Positions 43,870-43,880 of a stretch of DNA of 43,880 nt are shown piece by piece (position 1 is the first letter of the stretch; each line of letters begins with the position of its first letter). The stretch is taken from positions 1 through 43,880 of the forward strand of contig JADLGB010000038.1 of assembly GCA_020849535.1 (NCBI GenBank), in the 5' to 3' direction. The position numbers and the translations under genes were made by a program. Under the pieces are notes generated by a model. It saw only the letters and a program-made list of their open reading frames with translations. It ran no database searches and was not told the DNA's origin. The stretch comes from Candidatus Hydrogenedentota bacterium (GTDB taxonomy: Bacteria; Hydrogenedentota; Hydrogenedentia; Hydrogenedentales; SLHB01).

Positions 43870-43880
43870 AAGAGCGCGGC

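Overview
The window is about 44 kb of high-GC bacterial chromosome with 33 recognisable protein genes on both strands. I see no tRNA, rRNA, CRISPR array, prophage or conjugative module. The gene mix (DUF1501/DUF1800 pair, arylsulfatase, many secreted or lipoprotein glycan-active enzymes, Gfo/Idh/MocA oxidoreductase with a Tat signal, UroD-family protein, DUF4097 protein behind an ECF sigma factor, large SNF2 helicase) fits a free-living heterotroph of the Planctomycetota/Hydrogenedentota/Lentisphaerota type. Candidatus Hydrogenedentota is my best guess. It is an inference from gene content, not a phylogenetic result.

Layout. 1-4.1 kb: the 3' end of an unidentified gene, converging on a DUF1501 gene that lies downstream of a DUF1800 gene. 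4.4-10.1 kb: a vWA-domain lipoprotein, a lipoprotein amidase with a degenerate second amidase domain, and an SLC13/DASS anion transporter. 10.1-16 kb: a Gfo/Idh/MocA oxidoreductase, a zinc polyol dehydrogenase next to a double-domain SagB-type nitroreductase, and a PlsC-like acyltransferase. 16.3-18.4 kb: an ECF sigma / anti-sigma / DUF4097 operon on the minus strand. 18.6-21.9 kb: a GH106-like hydrolase and a sialidase-like protein. 21.9-22.6 kb: a HigBA toxin-antitoxin pair with a readable promoter and operator. 22.7-29 kb: mostly housekeeping (UroD-family protein, RDD/GYF membrane protein, ndk, a 29-aa basic ribosomal-type protein, DUF1844, purA, cysteine desulfurase). 29.3-38.9 kb: a GH140-like hydrolase, a coiled-coil envelope protein, a small lipoprotein, an SMP-30-like beta-propeller, a RAYT transposase, a protein with five 23-residue repeats, an arylsulfatase and a GH95-like hydrolase. 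38.9-43.1 kb: one very large SNF2 helicase gene.

The most striking structure lies between the genes. Most of the long gaps hold a palindromic or nested inverted-repeat element, and several recur within the window. One family has GTGTGGCACAGGCG hairpins (2.3, 6.2 and 27.5 kb). A second has CCCCCTTTGAAGGGGG hairpins with a TATAGATATAG centre (16.1 and 29.0 kb). A third is a GCCGCGCTC..GAGCGAGGC hairpin (20.45 and 31.9 kb). Two larger nested palindromes lie at 11.6 and 43.6 kb. Nine-base tandem repeats occur at gene ends, and a 7 x 35-bp tandem array lies upstream of the SNF2 gene. At 33.5-34.2 kb a REP-associated tyrosine (Y1/HUH) transposase sits inside about 97-bp inverted repeats, each built of three palindromes. 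This looks like a RAYT/REPIN locus, and it is a candidate source of at least part of the hairpin population.

Sulfatase, sialidase-like, GH106-, GH140- and GH95-like proteins together with a dicarboxylate/anion transporter suggest use of sulfated or complex host or algal glycans. They are scattered rather than organised as one polysaccharide-utilisation locus, and no SusC/SusD pair is present.
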